Counted from the stretch's first letter, positions 25,247 to 39,054 are shown. The stretch is DNA of 64,000 bases from Selaginella moellendorffii (GCF_000143415.4 NW_003314287.1:270203-334202); one strand, 5' to 3'. A program made the numbers and translations. The notes: generated from the letters alone by a model not told the origin.

Positions 25247-26405
25247 TAAGCCACAAATTTTTCTTTTCCAATTTGCCAGCTTACCTCGTCTATCCGACCA
25301 ACTCTGCCTTGGCTTGTGCTAAGTTCCCTCGCCAAGGTTCTAGCCTATGGTACCAGCTCCTACTTGGTCCTACTTGGTTTCAGCTACTCACTGCACGAGC
25401 AACGGAGTGTTAGCCATCCATCTACGGATTCCCAAATCTCTCCCAATCCCCCTCCCCGGGTTAGACTAGACTTAAGGTTTGGCTACACTCCCCGCAGGCA
25501 CAAGCAGCCAAGCACACCAAGCCTCCAGATTCCTAACACCTCTTGGTACCACAAGACTTGATCATGGAACCCTCTAAATCCCAAGCCTTGGGTGCAGCAC
25601 TTGCTTCGGGACCTCGGGGCGAAACACCGTGGCCTAACGGCTCGGTATGGGTACCTCTACCCCCGCACTTCCATCCCGAAGGGAAGGCCCAAGCCCCCGG
25701 AAGGGCGAGGACCAATGAGCCACAAGGTACTCAAGTGGGGCACCACTCCACCTGAGCCGGGAGCACCGCAGTCGGTTTCCCTTTCGGGAGTGGGAGCTGC
25801 TCTTGAGCACTTCCTTGGATGGCCCCTCTGGCACCAGCCAAGTCCATGCTCACTCCCACCCAAGGCCCCTCGGTCCCAGTCTCAACCTCAAGTCGGTTTG
25901 GAAGCCCAACTAGAGAGTCCCTTCAAAACTAGTTCCTAGACCTCACTATCCCTACTATACTTTTGGAAGCCCTTGCAGCCCCCCCCCCCCCCCGGGAGAC
26001 GCACGCTTTGGGCTTTCACCCCTTGACCCGTATTAGTATTTGGACTTAGTCTCTGGCTCGATCTCGGACCCGATTTCGGATCCGACTTCGGATTTGGTCT
26101 CGGACTCGATTTCGGACTCGATCTCGGACCCGATCTCGGACCCGACCTCGGACTCGACCTCGGACTCGGTCTCGGACCCGATTTCGGATCTCGGACTCCG
26201 TCTCGAACTCGGTCTCGAACTCGGACTCAAACTCGGTCCCCGAGTCGGTCTCGGACTCGATTCCGGACTCTATCTCGAACTCGGTCCTAGAGTCGGTCTT
26301 GGACTCGATCCTCGACTTGGTCCCATCCGATGAACTCTTTGTCATTTCGGTCAAGCTTTTGGGGATCCTTTAGCCTACGACATCTCGAGGAGTCGGTTCC
26401 TTACA
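25247..26405 (-). repeat. Second LTR-like block inside the chromovirus
   Basis: At 25231-25246 the sequence CTCCGATACCAAAT is directly followed by TGTAAGCCACAAATTTTTC. This is the same primer-site/LTR junction layout as at 29970-29990. The block ends near GGTTCCTTACA (26405). Its start resembles that of the LTR-like insertion at 11213 (TGTAAACGACTAATTTTTCC), and both contain the ACTATACTTTTGGA...GGGCTTTCACCC stretch. I read it as an LTR plus primer site of a different, long-LTR family carried within this element. The right border is uncertain. Confidence 0.5.
26040..26315. repeat. Degenerate tandem repeat (TCGGACTCGAT type)
   Basis: Runs of units like CTCGGACTCGATTTCGGA. They give spurious open frames rich in DPISDPTSD on plus and RVRDRVR on minus. 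The same kind of repeat lies at 12190-12795. A poly-C tract of 14 sits at 25980-25993. Confidence 0.85.
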
Positions 26406-26808
26406 ACTCCACCACCCATAGAAGAAGTTTGATGCCCACATCGAACGTCTCGTTTTATCCTACGACTTGTTGACCATGTCTCCGGGGGCATCCCCCCACT
26501 TAGCGGTGTGCCTAAGTTAGCCTCCCCGGCCAAGAGCCCATGACAACGGAATATAGGTGTCCCTATACTCCTCACCTCACCACGCCCTAGTATGGGGTCG
26601 GGACTTGAACCCAGCCTTGCTTTACTAGGGGGTTGGGACTCGAACCCAACCTCCATAGAATACGTCTACGGATTCGACATCCCCGCGGGGAGTCGGGCGT
26701 AATGCCCTACGCCTGGTCGACCTATCCAACCCATGCTAATTAGCTTACCTTTGGCGCGCCTTCGGGTCCCAACATATGCCACTTGCTCAACTTTGCAAAT
26801 TGATATTT

Positions 26809-29800
26809 TTAATTGAATTTTGCATAAGTACATAGAGTTCTGCCTTGCAGAAATTCCTCCACTAGATCTCGCGCGTTCACTAGGTTCTCCTCCGGTTCCC
26901 ATGTTGCTTCGCAGTGTGGAAATCCTTTCCACTTCACATGGAACTCTCTCACCTCGCGTCCTTGTCGCTTGCTCTTGCGTGCATTGAGGATGGCCTCGAC
27001 TTCGTATTCCTCTTCCCCTTGGATAACCTCAGGTAAAGGTCTCACTTGGTCCTTGCGAAGCGGATCCTCAAAGTACGGCTTGAGTAAATTCACGTGGAAC
27101 ACTGGGTGCATCTTCCCCATCTCTCGAGGAAGTCGGAGTCGGTAAGCCACTTTACCGATTCGTGCCTCAATCTCGTAAGGCCCTGCGAACCTGCTTAAGG
27201 AACTCAAGATCAATTCATTTACAGGAATACATGCATCTTTACCTTTGGGTCAACTTTCGGCTGATCCCACTTGCTAGTCTGAGGTTCTTGGTGTTCAGCC
27301 ACACCTTCTCCCCAGCTTGGAACTCTACATCCCGACGCTTCTGGTTCGCGTATTTGGTTTGCCTTTGTTGAGCCCGTTCCAAGGAATCCCTCACTAGATT
27401 CCAAATGCTAAGTCTTTCCGCCGTGAATGCCTCCACTGCGGGCAACTCTCCATGATACTCGGCCACGCCGAGTTCCACAGGACCTTCAATAGCTCGCCCA
27501 TTGATGACTTCCCATGGACTCACCCCGATACTCGAATGTGGTGAGTTGTTATAACACATTTCCGCAAGTCCCAAATGACTTACCCAATCGGTCTGGTCTC
27601 CCGAGACATAGCATCGCAAATAATCCTCCAGCTGCCTATTCACCCTTTCCGTTTGTCCGTCTGTCAAGAAGTGTTAGTGCCAACAACTTGACTCAATACC
27701 CCATACCTGTCTGTGGGTGATAGGCTGTGCTGAATTTCAACTTGGTGCGATACTGTTCCAGGAGAGTCCTCCAGAACCTACTGGTGAAGATCTTATCTCG
27801 ATCTGAGATGATCTCTTCTGGTCTTCCCCGCACTCGAACCACTTGTTCGAAGAACAGCTTTGCCACACCTTCCGCATCCACCTCCGTTGTGGTGGGTATG
27901 AAATGTGCCATTTTCGAAAATCGGTCCACCACCACGAATATCGCATCAAACCCCTTGCTTGGGGGGAGTCCCGTGATGAAGTCTATCGTAAGACATTTCC
28001 ACGGGCGATCTGGAATTGGGATGCTTTGCAACAAGCCCCCACTAGCCTTAGTCACGGCTTTTACCTGCTGACATGTTGGATATGTCTTTACATAGTCTTG
28101 GACGTCCTTAGCCATATCTGGCCAATGGTACTTCCTTTTGAGTAAGCCCATCGTCTTGGGCACTCCACCGTGTCCCGCAAGAGGTCCATCATGACACTCT
28201 TCTAAGGCCACCTTCCTTAGTTCCCCTTCTGGAACATACACCCTCGTTTGCTTGTAATAAATGAGTCCGTTACGTTCCGCATAGCCCGTTTTCTCTTCCG
28301 TTGGCAGCTCACCTCTCTGGTGAGCTTCCCGCGCCTCTAGATTCCTCAGCAACACTTCCTATGCTAGACCATCATTCTCATATGCTGTCCGCACATCGTC
28401 CCAGAAGGTTGCTGTTGCGCTGGATATTGCCAACCTCAAGCTCGCTTTTCGACTTAGCGCATCCGCCACGATGTTGCTCTTCCCAGGCTTGTACAGAATT
28501 TCGCAATCAAACTCGGCCAAGGCATTGGCCCACCGACCTTGTTTCCCTCTTAGGTCGGGCTGTGACAAGAAGTGTTTCGTTGCCACATTGTCCGTGTAAA
28601 CCTTGAAGTGTCTCCCAAGGTAGTGTCGCCACTCCTTGAGCGCCTTGACCACCGCAAACAATTCCTTCTCGTGGGCAGGCCACTTCCGTTGAGCCTTGTC
28701 CAGCTTCTTCGAGAAGAACGCTACCGGATGGTTGTCTTGCTTCAAAACTGCGCCCAATGCAAAGTCCGAAGCATCCGTTTCTACCTCAAAGTCCTTACCA
28801 AAGTCTGGTAATGCCAATACGGGAGCTTTCCTCAACTTCCCTTTTAGGTGGACGAATGCCGCCTCGCATTCCGCTGACCACACCATCTTCCCTTTTCCTG
28901 TTTGGTCCGTTAAGGGCAGGGCTACTCTCGAATAGTGTCTGATAAACTTTCGATAGTAGTTGCATAGCCCCAGGAATGCCCTCAACTCGTGTACATTGGA
29001 TGGTCGCTCCCATTCCTAGATCGCTTGGACCTTCTCCGGGTCCACCTTGAGCCCGTCCTGGCCCACCACATGCCCGAGAAACTTTACCTCTTGTTGAGCA
29101 AAGTCACATTTGCTCTCTTTAGCATACAGCTTGTGTTCCCTTAGTTTCTCAAACACCTTCGCCAAGTGTTCGGCATGCTCCTCTAGCGTCTCGCTATAGA
29201 TCAGGATGTCATCGATATAGACGACCACGAAGTGATCCAGATAGGGTACAAAGATGTGGTTCATTAGCGCCGAAAACGTTGCCGGCGCATTACATAGCCC
29301 GAAGGGCATCACCAGAAACTCAAAGCTCCCAGACCTCGTTCGACAGGTTGTCTTCTCGACATCTTCCTCGGCTACCCTGATCTAGTAGTATCCTGACCTT
29401 AGGTCAATCCTCGAGAAGTATTTTGCCTTTCCCAACCTATCGAACAGGTCTTCAATCCTTGGCAAAGGGTACTTGTTCTTCTTTGTATACTTGTTGAGCA
29501 ACCGGTAGTCTATGCACATGCGCATAGATCCATTTTTCTTTTTCACAAATAACACCGGCGCCCCATACGGCGACTTGCTCAACCTAACATACCCTTTGCC
29601 CACCAACTCCTCTAGTTGGCACTTGAGCTCCTTGAGTTCTTTTTCGTTCAAACGATAAGGGGGACGAACCACTGCCTCAGCACCCTCGACCAGTTCAATC
29701 TTATGTTCTATCGGTCGTGCTGGGGGTAGCCCTGCCGGTAGCTCCTCCGGCATGGTATCCTGGAATTGGTCCAACACCCGCTGGATCACTAAAGGTACTT

Positions 29801-30020
29801 CTTCCATTCCTGTCTTTTTGTCACTCTTCACCGAGAGTAAGCACAAAAAGGCTGCCTTAGTTCCTTTAGTGAGTTGTCCTCTCGTGGACACCAGGTTTAA
29901 GCAGGAATCTTTGGCCTTGCCATCTCCCAGCAATTCGCCTCTATCCTTCGCTAGAATTGAGGAAGAGGCTCCGATACCAAATTGTAAACACTCATGAGTT
30001 TGGACTTCCCGGGAGGTCAC
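26809..30020 (-). pseudogene. Chromovirus pol: RT, RNase H, integrase, chromodomain
   Basis: Reading right to left: RT palm ([12 protein letters not shown], about 29510; [22 protein letters not shown]), [12 protein letters not shown] and catalytic [11 protein letters not shown] (about 29220). Next are the RNase H start FEVETDASDFALGAVL (about 28780) and VYTDNVATKHFL. Integrase has the zinc region ECHDGPLAGHGG, the core LTIDFITGLPPSKGFDAIFVVVDRFSKM and ISDRDKIFTSRFW. The C-terminal chromodomain has YEVEAILNARK, FHVKWKGF and ATWEPEENL (about 26900-27000). The frame is interrupted at 29382 (TAG in place of a Gln-type codon), near 29017, near 28357, at 27693 and near 27239, so it is inactive. Gag and protease are absent. 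Confidence 0.92.
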
Positions 30021-30179
30021 CCAGCCCAGTACTATTCAAACCCAAGGACGCTTAACCCCAAATATCCCAAGACCCTTAACCGATTGGAAAAAGGGGTGCA
30101 CTGTTATTCATGGGCCCTTTCCCTCTATATTTGAACCCCTATGGATCGTCTCTCAAGTCGTTCTCTTTGGTTGCTTACA
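29983..30179 (-). repeat. 5' LTR of the chromovirus
   Basis: 197 bp. The Met-tRNA-type primer-binding site is adjacent at about 29966-29982 (minus strand TTTGGTATCGGAGCC). Confidence 0.92.
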
Positions 30180-30184
30180 CATGC

Positions 30185-31808
30185 ATCAAGGTAGGGACTC
30201 TTGATTGCATGATGTGAACATAAGCAATAAATTCATACTTCGTTACTAAATCATCTTTCAAAGAAAAAAAGATGATTTGACCAAACCTCAAACTTACATT
30301 CACATTGTTTTCAGTTCAATCTAAGAAAAGTTTATGAGAGAGCATAGGCAATGACTATTTGAACCAATAGACTAATCCCTATAGTCTTGATTGATCCACT
30401 TATAATTATTATTATGAATTTCCATTGCAATGGATTCCAAGCTTTCATTTTCTACATCTTTCAACTGTGTAAAAATATTTTTTGCAAAACCCTTTTCGTA
30501 TTGGAAATCAATTTTTGCAAACTATAGTCTTTACTCCACCAAACCCTACACCTATTTAGGACTTTCATACATGCTTAGAAAGGATCCACTAGTGCCATGT
30601 TAAATAGCTATGGACTAGTCTATTTGCCACTATTAGCAAACTTAGGGAAGGTTTACTAAATATGGAATGACGCTAGATTGTGAATTTAGGCATAGAACAA
30701 ACACTATTGTGTTCAGGACAATATTTACATTCTGTAGATATGCCAAATTATCAAATCTAAACACTTTCCAAATAGCAATTAAGAATTAATATAAGATGCA
30801 TAATAGCAAAGGGTTTGGCAAACATGGTAAACTATCATCTAGCAAATATTGATGAACCAAACTCAATATCACTGGGTTCCCAATATTAACAAGTTCAAGT
30901 CAACAATATAAATTTCTCATCACTATGTCAAATATGCTTGACTAAATAACAACTTAAGATTTCTTTCCTTAGTGCCCTTTCAGTTTAAGTGCACATTTGA
31001 TGACTAATTTCTCAACCTTAGGCAAAGACTGATAAAGGGTCTAACAATACCAACCTTCAGTCGTCGTGGCAGTAAGGAAAGAATATCTTAAAGAACTAGC
31101 TGATAGGTAATTTTCAATACACATAATCACATTTACAACATGAACAAATACAGTAGTGAAGCAAGAATGAATGATATAAATCATGAAGTGAAGATGAGCA
31201 TAATAAGTTTGAATAAAACATTCAGCCCTAATGTAGTGAAGTCAAATGAATGCAATGATAGAGTGAGGTTGGTGAAATGAGAATGAATGCAATGTGTCTG
31301 AATAGAACTAATGCTTCAAAACATTTTTTTTCCTTTAAGGAGGGGTAAAAAAGATATGAAAGACAAATTGAATGAGTCTGATTTTCTATATGCAATGTTA
31401 GACAAAGATAAAGAAGTAAATTCTACTTACAGTTATGAGTTTGAGTTAATAGTGATTTCGGAGAATTATCGGCAGGCAAACTTATAATACAAAGTATATC
31501 ATTTATTGCAATGGCATTTCATGGACTATAGTAATTCCCAAAATCCTTTACTTTGATTCAAAATTATAACTTGAAAGTTAGTTTAAACATTTGGCAGTTG
31601 TATATGAAGTGGTTTATTAAGATTTTGTAGTCAATTGATATATATGTCATGGCTTTGGGTTTTATTTTAATCACGGTTATCAATAGCTTTGTTAGTGGTT
31701 TTATAAGATCTTTAAATTTTTGTGGTAGTTTATAATTTCCTAACAAAAGCTTTAAATTTTCAATTGATTTATAGTTATTATTTCTTCATCCTCCAAAGGG
31801 GAGGATGG
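30185..31808. other. AT-rich interior of the old element, no gene
   Basis: No open frame with protein-like content. The 3' end carries the polypurine-like run before the right terminal repeat. Confidence 0.5.
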
Positions 31809-32017
31809 TGTAAAATTTGTAAATACATATATTACCTTAGCTAGGTAATACACTAATTATAGTACTATAATATATAAACCATCCATTTGGGATTAAATTT
31901 AATCTATCCATTATTGTATATAAGTAGAGGTCTAAACCTAAATTGATATACTTATTCCTATATCTTTATAAGTGGAAATATACCATTATATTGTTATATA
32001 TCTTCTTATAACATTCA
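31809..32017 (+). repeat. Right terminal direct repeat of the old element
   Basis: Begins TGTAAAATTTGTAAATAC after a purine run and ends near AACATTCA. It carries roughly 40 extra bases relative to the left copy near its end. Confidence 0.5.
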
Positions 32018-32396
32018 ATGAATTTATTAATTAATACAAACAATATAATCACCCTTAAAAAATTAAATTTATTACTTTTATAATATTTTTATTTTAGAAC
32101 TTTAAGAGTGGAAGAAATTTAAGACATTTTGAATGCATATTATTAAAATTAACCATTCATTTAATTATTGATGAATGTTTGCATTCTAAATTAAAGACAA
32201 TGTAACATATTTTACTGTAATATTTCCGATTGACTTCTTGAGGATAGAAACTTATTGTTCCTGAAAGACTTTTGGTCTTCTACTCTTCTGTGAGTTCCTC
32301 AATTTGATAAATATATTCGATATATATATTTAATAAATATATATATAAATAAATGTTATTGCTTATAAATGATGAACCACATCATAATTATTAAAT

Positions 32397-32495
32397 TTAT
32401 TTTCTCTTAATAAATTTAACTAAATAGTTGCGAAGCAGAGCCTTCACCCGCTCCACCTCCTCCTCCTCCTCTCTCCTCCTCTTCTGATCCGCCAT
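32397..32495 (-). CDS. Orphan first exon or mini-ORF, very acidic/basic helix
   Basis: A GC-rich island inside AT-rich DNA. From ATG 32493-32495 the minus strand reads MADQKRRREEEEEVERV, then KALLRN, and after AT-rich codons stops at 32397. The first 23 codons look like a genuine plant protein N-terminus (charged helix). The codons after LLRN become AT-rich and look like intron or transposon sequence. I infer a first exon left behind after the rest of its gene was lost to, or separated by, the adjoining TE. Confidence 0.35.
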   Translation of the reverse strand: MADQKRRREEEEEVERVKALLRNYLVKFIKRK

Positions 32496-32499
32496 GAAT

Positions 32500-33053
32500 T
32501 ATAAAAACTTATTCTTAAATTGAGATTTTTAAATGGTTTTCAACTGAAATTCTAAATGTTCACTTGTTGTAAATAAAAAATAGTGAAAATACTCTATGCA
32601 TCTTGTGGTGTTTTAGATTCTGGGAGACCAAGGCAACATACATCAGGCTGCTGTGAAACCTAAACCCTCAACAGCTAAGTTGACAGATAATATCCAACTT
32701 GTCCATTTCTTTTCTGGTCTTCTCCTGAACTTTACAAAGAAATACCTTTATTGGAGCCTTCCCATGCGGTTGTTTCCTTGCAGTAGATCCCTTCCCACAC
32801 AGCCAATGTGGATCTTCATCCCAGCAAAGAGCAAAGTGATCCAAGGTAAGAAAACCCGTCACTAGTAACTAGAGTATCTTTTACCCAAACGTCCCTGATA
32901 TCTAAGAGAATGGATGAAAGCGAATGGAAGAAATGGATCTTGGATACACAAGGAGATCTTGGTTAATAGAGACACGCAACAAACATAAATACTAAGACCA
33001 TTTGCATTTCTGCTTTGAGCGCTTTAAACAAAATGATAAGATTCTTTTACTTG
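32500..33053. other. Intergenic region downstream of PDS
   Basis: Open frames of 60-70 codons overlap on both strands at 32653-32865. Neither has a recognisable domain. Probably 3' flank of PDS. Confidence 0.4.
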
Positions 33054-35626
<2,573 letters not shown>

Positions 35627-35811
35627 AGCCAAACAGGGAGATTTAAACCCTTTTTAGTCAAACGAACGATCACGATAGAGCCAATCGAACGGTCAGTTTT
35701 AAAAAAGAATGACGGTTATGATCAAAGATAGTCGTCACAAAAATTAGGGTTTTTATTTTGAGGGTTTCTCTGCTCGCTGGCAATGCTGCTGGGATTCTAA
35801 TAGGCGATCCG
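35627..35811. promoter_or_regulatory. Divergent intergenic region of PDS and the CTL gene
   Basis: Only 185 bp separate the two start codons, so both promoters must overlap or lie in the 5' parts. It includes AAAAAATTAGGGTTTTTATTTTGAGGGTTT near 35738-35767, with the telo-box-like motif AGGGTTT twice. A five-codon upstream ORF (MLLGF, 35783-35800) precedes the CTL ATG. Confidence 0.6.
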
Positions 35812-37679
35812 ATGGAAGAGAAGCCGTCCGGCAGCGGCAGCGGCAGCGATGGCGGGATCGAGGAGCCGCTGCTCAAGGACAGTGAGGCGAAAGGAACTCA
35901 CGAGGATCACGAGGATGAGACGGGTAAGGCACCGATCGAAGAGCAGGGTTTCAGGGGCTACAACTATGGCGCCAGGCCATACAGGGACATCGCATTCGCG
36001 ATCGTGTTCATCCTCGCGGCTCTAGCTACGCTTGGATTCGGCATTTTCGCAATCGTCCACCACAATTCCGATTTCCAGTGGTCGGAGCCGGCTCACTATC
36101 TTCGCAACCAGAGCCGATGCACGGTCGCCCATTCCAATCCCTCCGCGAAGCTGGATTTCCTTCTAAGTCACCCGGGCAGGATCTCGTCGTGGAGAACGCT
36201 TGCGAGCGTTGTTCTTCCGGAGAGAGTGTCCAGCAGCCACGGCTTTGCGGTGGCACTCATCTCCTCCCTCGCCGTCACTCTCGTGCTGAGCGTTCCAATC
36301 GTTCTAGCTCTCGTCTGGCTGCTCCGCCACTACACCAAAGAGATTGTTTACGTGAGCCTCCCTCTCTTCATCCTCTTCCCCGTGGCTCTCAACATCCTTT
36401 GGTTCGTGGCTTGCGCCAAAGACAGCGAGTGCCAAGACAGCGTCAGTCTCCCCGTTCGCATCTTGTTCTTCGTCTTCATCTTCGCCTTCTGTGCGATCAT
36501 AGTCTGGATCATCTTCGCCAACTTTGCTCGCGTTGAGCTCACCGTGAGAGTCATCACCACAGCGTCCGAGGCTCTTTACAGGAATCTCTCGCTGTTGCTA
36601 GTGGTTCCCAGTTTGTCGCTGGTACTGCTTGTCTTCTACGTCCCTGCCGCGTTCTTCCTGGTCTTCTCTTACATGAATGGGAAGTATGTCCCCAATGCTG
36701 ATTTGAGAGATCGACCTGAGCTTCCCTGCGGCAGAGGCACGAGTCGGGAGTGCTGCGAGTGGAACGTTGAGAGCTGGGTTCCCGCTTACATGATTTTGGC
36801 TGCTTTGTTTGTTCTCTGGGCGACTTGTGTAGTTGCACAAGCTAAAGTTTACACCATTAGTGGTACCATCAGTCAATGGTACTTTGCAGAGGTTGATACG
36901 CACACGATTGGAGCTATGAGAAGATCGCTTGGGTAAGCTACGCTCTCTTTTCTTTTTTGTTAGAAGGAAAAGTTGATGGAACTTCTTTCTTTGTGCTTTC
37001 AGGCAAGCATTTAGTTCCTCGTTCGGGACTATATGCTTCTCGGGCTTGATCTTTGCGTTTGTGCGTCTCATTCGCAATGTGGTGGACACTGCCAAGGACA
37101 GCCAGGAAGGTGAGGGTCTGGCTATGTCTTTCCTGCGCTGTTGCTACGAGTGGCTACTCCAAGCCATTGAATTTGTCACCAAGTTCACGGTCGACTTCGC
37201 TGCGATCACTGGAGAAGGCTTTTGTTCGTCTGCTGCAAGAACCTACGAGCTTTTGAAACGCAATCTTCTGTCGACGGTGTTTGTGGAGGTGATTTCCACC
37301 AGGCTCCTCGGTGGCGTGATGGTTGTAGTCTCGATCATCTACGCAGTTGCAGTAAGTCTATCGAGGTTTTTCTCTGTTCGTAATTGTCTGAGTGTTTTAT
37401 CCACAGGTTTGGGGTATTCTACTTGGTACTACCAGTCTTGACAGCGGTATCTACATTGTCACTGTGCTATCCGGCGCTTTGCTACTGCTGATACTCTCCA
37501 TTTATATCGCGATCATGAACATCATCGTCGACACTGTTTACATCTGCTATGCAATGGACAAAGACCGAGGCGTGGTCTCCAAGCCAGAAGCTCATGACGT
37601 CTACGTTCTTCTTCCGGTATCGCAAGACGAGAGAGCCTCCTTGGCTGTTCCACAGAGCAAAGACGACTCCCCCGTCTGA
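35812..37679 (+). CDS. Choline-transporter-like protein (CTL/SLC44 family)
   Basis: Three exons (35812-36932, 37003-37351, 37407-37679) with introns of 70 and 55 nt. The N-terminus is an acidic soluble stretch of about 60 residues (GSGSGSDGGIEEPLL). Then come a first membrane span (IAFAIVFILAALATLGFGIFA), a large extracytosolic loop, and a tight series of spans. A Cys-rich loop (CGRGTSRECCEW) precedes further spans. The C-terminal half has RNVVDTAKDSQEGEG, CCYEWLLQAIEF and NIIVDTVYICYAMDKDRG, hallmark CTL-family sequences. It is a polytopic membrane protein of the type linked to choline transport and, in Arabidopsis CHER1, to sieve-plate and membrane trafficking functions. The ATG at 35812 is the first in frame that follows the small uORF. 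Confidence 0.9.
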
Positions 37680-37800
37680 GCTAAATTGGACATGTACGTA
37701 TTGTGTATTATCTTGGCTTGTTCTCGCTAAAGGTTTTCAGGATTTCGCTATTGCTTTGGAGGAACGAACAAAAAGAAAAAAAAGAAAAACGTATCGGTAA

Positions 37801-38826
37801 CTAGTCCTCCTCGTTGTCTAGTCGTGCTATGTACTGATCATAAAACTTTGCTGCGTTTTCCAGGTCTCTCAGCTCCGTGTAGCAGTCCGCAATCGCTCCC
37901 AGAGCCTCAGTGTATCCACTGTGCTCGCCGGAGAGATGGGCGATGGTGAGCACCATGCTATGGTGCTTTATGGCCTCTCGAAACTTCCCTTGTCTCTGGC
38001 AAGAAGCTCCTGCAAGGTACACACGAAGTTTCTCTCAGTGATTCGCTGCAAGGTCGCAGGAAGAAAAATCAAAAGAGGTGGCGGAAGAGAAGTTTACCGA
38101 GGCCTCGAGCAGCTTTCTTCTGCTCGACGCGATCGTTGAGTTCCTTGGCGAGAGCCATCGCCTTTTGGAACTCGTCAAAGGCGGCCTGTGGATTCTTCTC
38201 GCGGAGGAACCTCTTGCCGCCTCTCAAGCGCTTGGTGAGCTCCTGCTTGGTGGGATCGAGCGCGGTGGCCTGTGGAAGATCTTGCGAGCGGCCCAGAGTA
38301 GCGGGGGCATACGTGAGACTCGGCGCATACGTCTCCACCTGGTACTGTCTCCTCATCTTTGCAAAGATTTGCCGCAGCTGGCCATTGATCTTCTCCACTT
38401 CGAGCTTGCGCTGCCTGGCCAGAGTCCCTGCAAGGAAAGTGGAAATCAAGCTGGTTTTCTTCTCGAGAGCTAAAGAGTTATTTTTTTTCTTTCTCTTTGG
38501 ATACCTCCCACTGCGGCACCAACGAGAGCCACTGCCTGGAGCACGCAGGCTATGGCGATGACAGTGTAGGCGTTGTTATCGCCAAAGCTCAAGCACAGGG
38601 AAGAGGGATCATCGGCAGCAGCCAGCGCGAGGCCGGGGTTTAAATTCGCGAGGGCGAATGCCGCGAATGTGAGTGGAATTCCAATTCGCAGCTCCTGCTT
38701 GGAGAGACATTGCTTCTTTTCTTTCGTTACCTTGCATTTTGTGGTGGCAATCCCCTCTTTGGCTCCTTTGTCCCAGCGAGGGATTGGAGAGATTGGACAC
38801 AGTGCCAGGGAAGAAGCCACACTCAT
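37801..38826 (-). CDS. FLU: FLU, TPR regulator of tetrapyrrole synthesis
   Basis: Three exons on the minus strand (38826-38505, 38427-38098, 38009-37801) with good GT/AG borders. A transit-peptide-like N-terminus is followed by a span (TVIAIACVLQAVALVGAAVGG), a coiled-coil stretch (LARQRKLEVEKINGQLRQIF) and YAPSLTYAPATLG. The TPR region has LRGGKRFLREKNPQAAFDEF, KKAARGLGASCQRQGKFREA, IKHHSMVLTIA and YTEALGAIADCYTELRDLE. It ends KFYDQYIARLDNEED. FLU sits at the plastid membrane and binds glutamyl-tRNA reductase through its TPRs, repressing 5-aminolevulinate synthesis in the dark. It converges with the CTL gene, the two stops being about 120 bp apart. Confidence 0.93.
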
Positions 38827-38829
38827 GAC

Positions 38830-39054
38830 GGATAAACCCTAAATCTCTGAAGAATGTTAAAAAAGGGTAAAGTTTTTCGTTTTTTTTTTAACTAGTTGAG
38901 TCATATTTTACTTTAGTAAGACCAAAAACTAAAACCTAAAGATATTTTATTTAGTAAGATAAATCTTGAAGAACCTTTATCAGGGATCAAACAATGATTC
39001 TTCAAATATGGAAAGCTATCTCACATAGTAACAGAACACGATATTTAAGAAATG
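38830..39054. other. FLU upstream region
   Basis: AT-rich, no open frame of note. Contains a run of Ts (38879-38890) and a likely promoter for FLU. Confidence 0.35.

Larger units (their letters stand above)
24842..30179 (-). mobile_element. Ty3/gypsy chromovirus LTR retrotransposon
   Basis: Both LTRs are 197 bp, begin TGTAAACACTC and end GCTTACA. I count 5 substitutions between them. A perfect 5-bp target duplication CATGC flanks the element (24837-24841 and 30180-30184). Just inside the right LTR the plus strand reads GGCTCCGATACCAAAT, which on the minus strand is a Met-tRNA primer-binding site. The element therefore runs right to left. Its pol keeps the order reverse transcriptase, RNase H, integrase, chromodomain (see 26809-30020). 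Gag and protease are missing: reverse-transcriptase sequence begins almost directly after the primer site. The 1.8 kb between pol and the left LTR contains a second LTR-like block. Confidence 0.92.
21583..32017 (+). mobile_element. Old degenerate LTR element, split by the chromovirus at 24842-30179
   Basis: Two diverged direct repeats bound the AT-rich block. Each has TTTGTAAATACATATA, then CTAGGTAATA, ACTAATTATAGTACTATAA and a similar 3' half. The right copy is preceded by a purine run AAAGGGGAGGATGG (31795-31808) typical of a polypurine tract, which gives plus orientation. I cannot identify any coding domain in the roughly 4.9 kb of interior left after subtracting the nested element, nor a clear primer-binding site, so the class is unassigned. 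Confidence 0.5.

Noticed and set aside
26033-26354. Open frames in the TCGGACTCGAT repeat
   Set aside because: Simple-repeat artefacts inside an LTR-like block.
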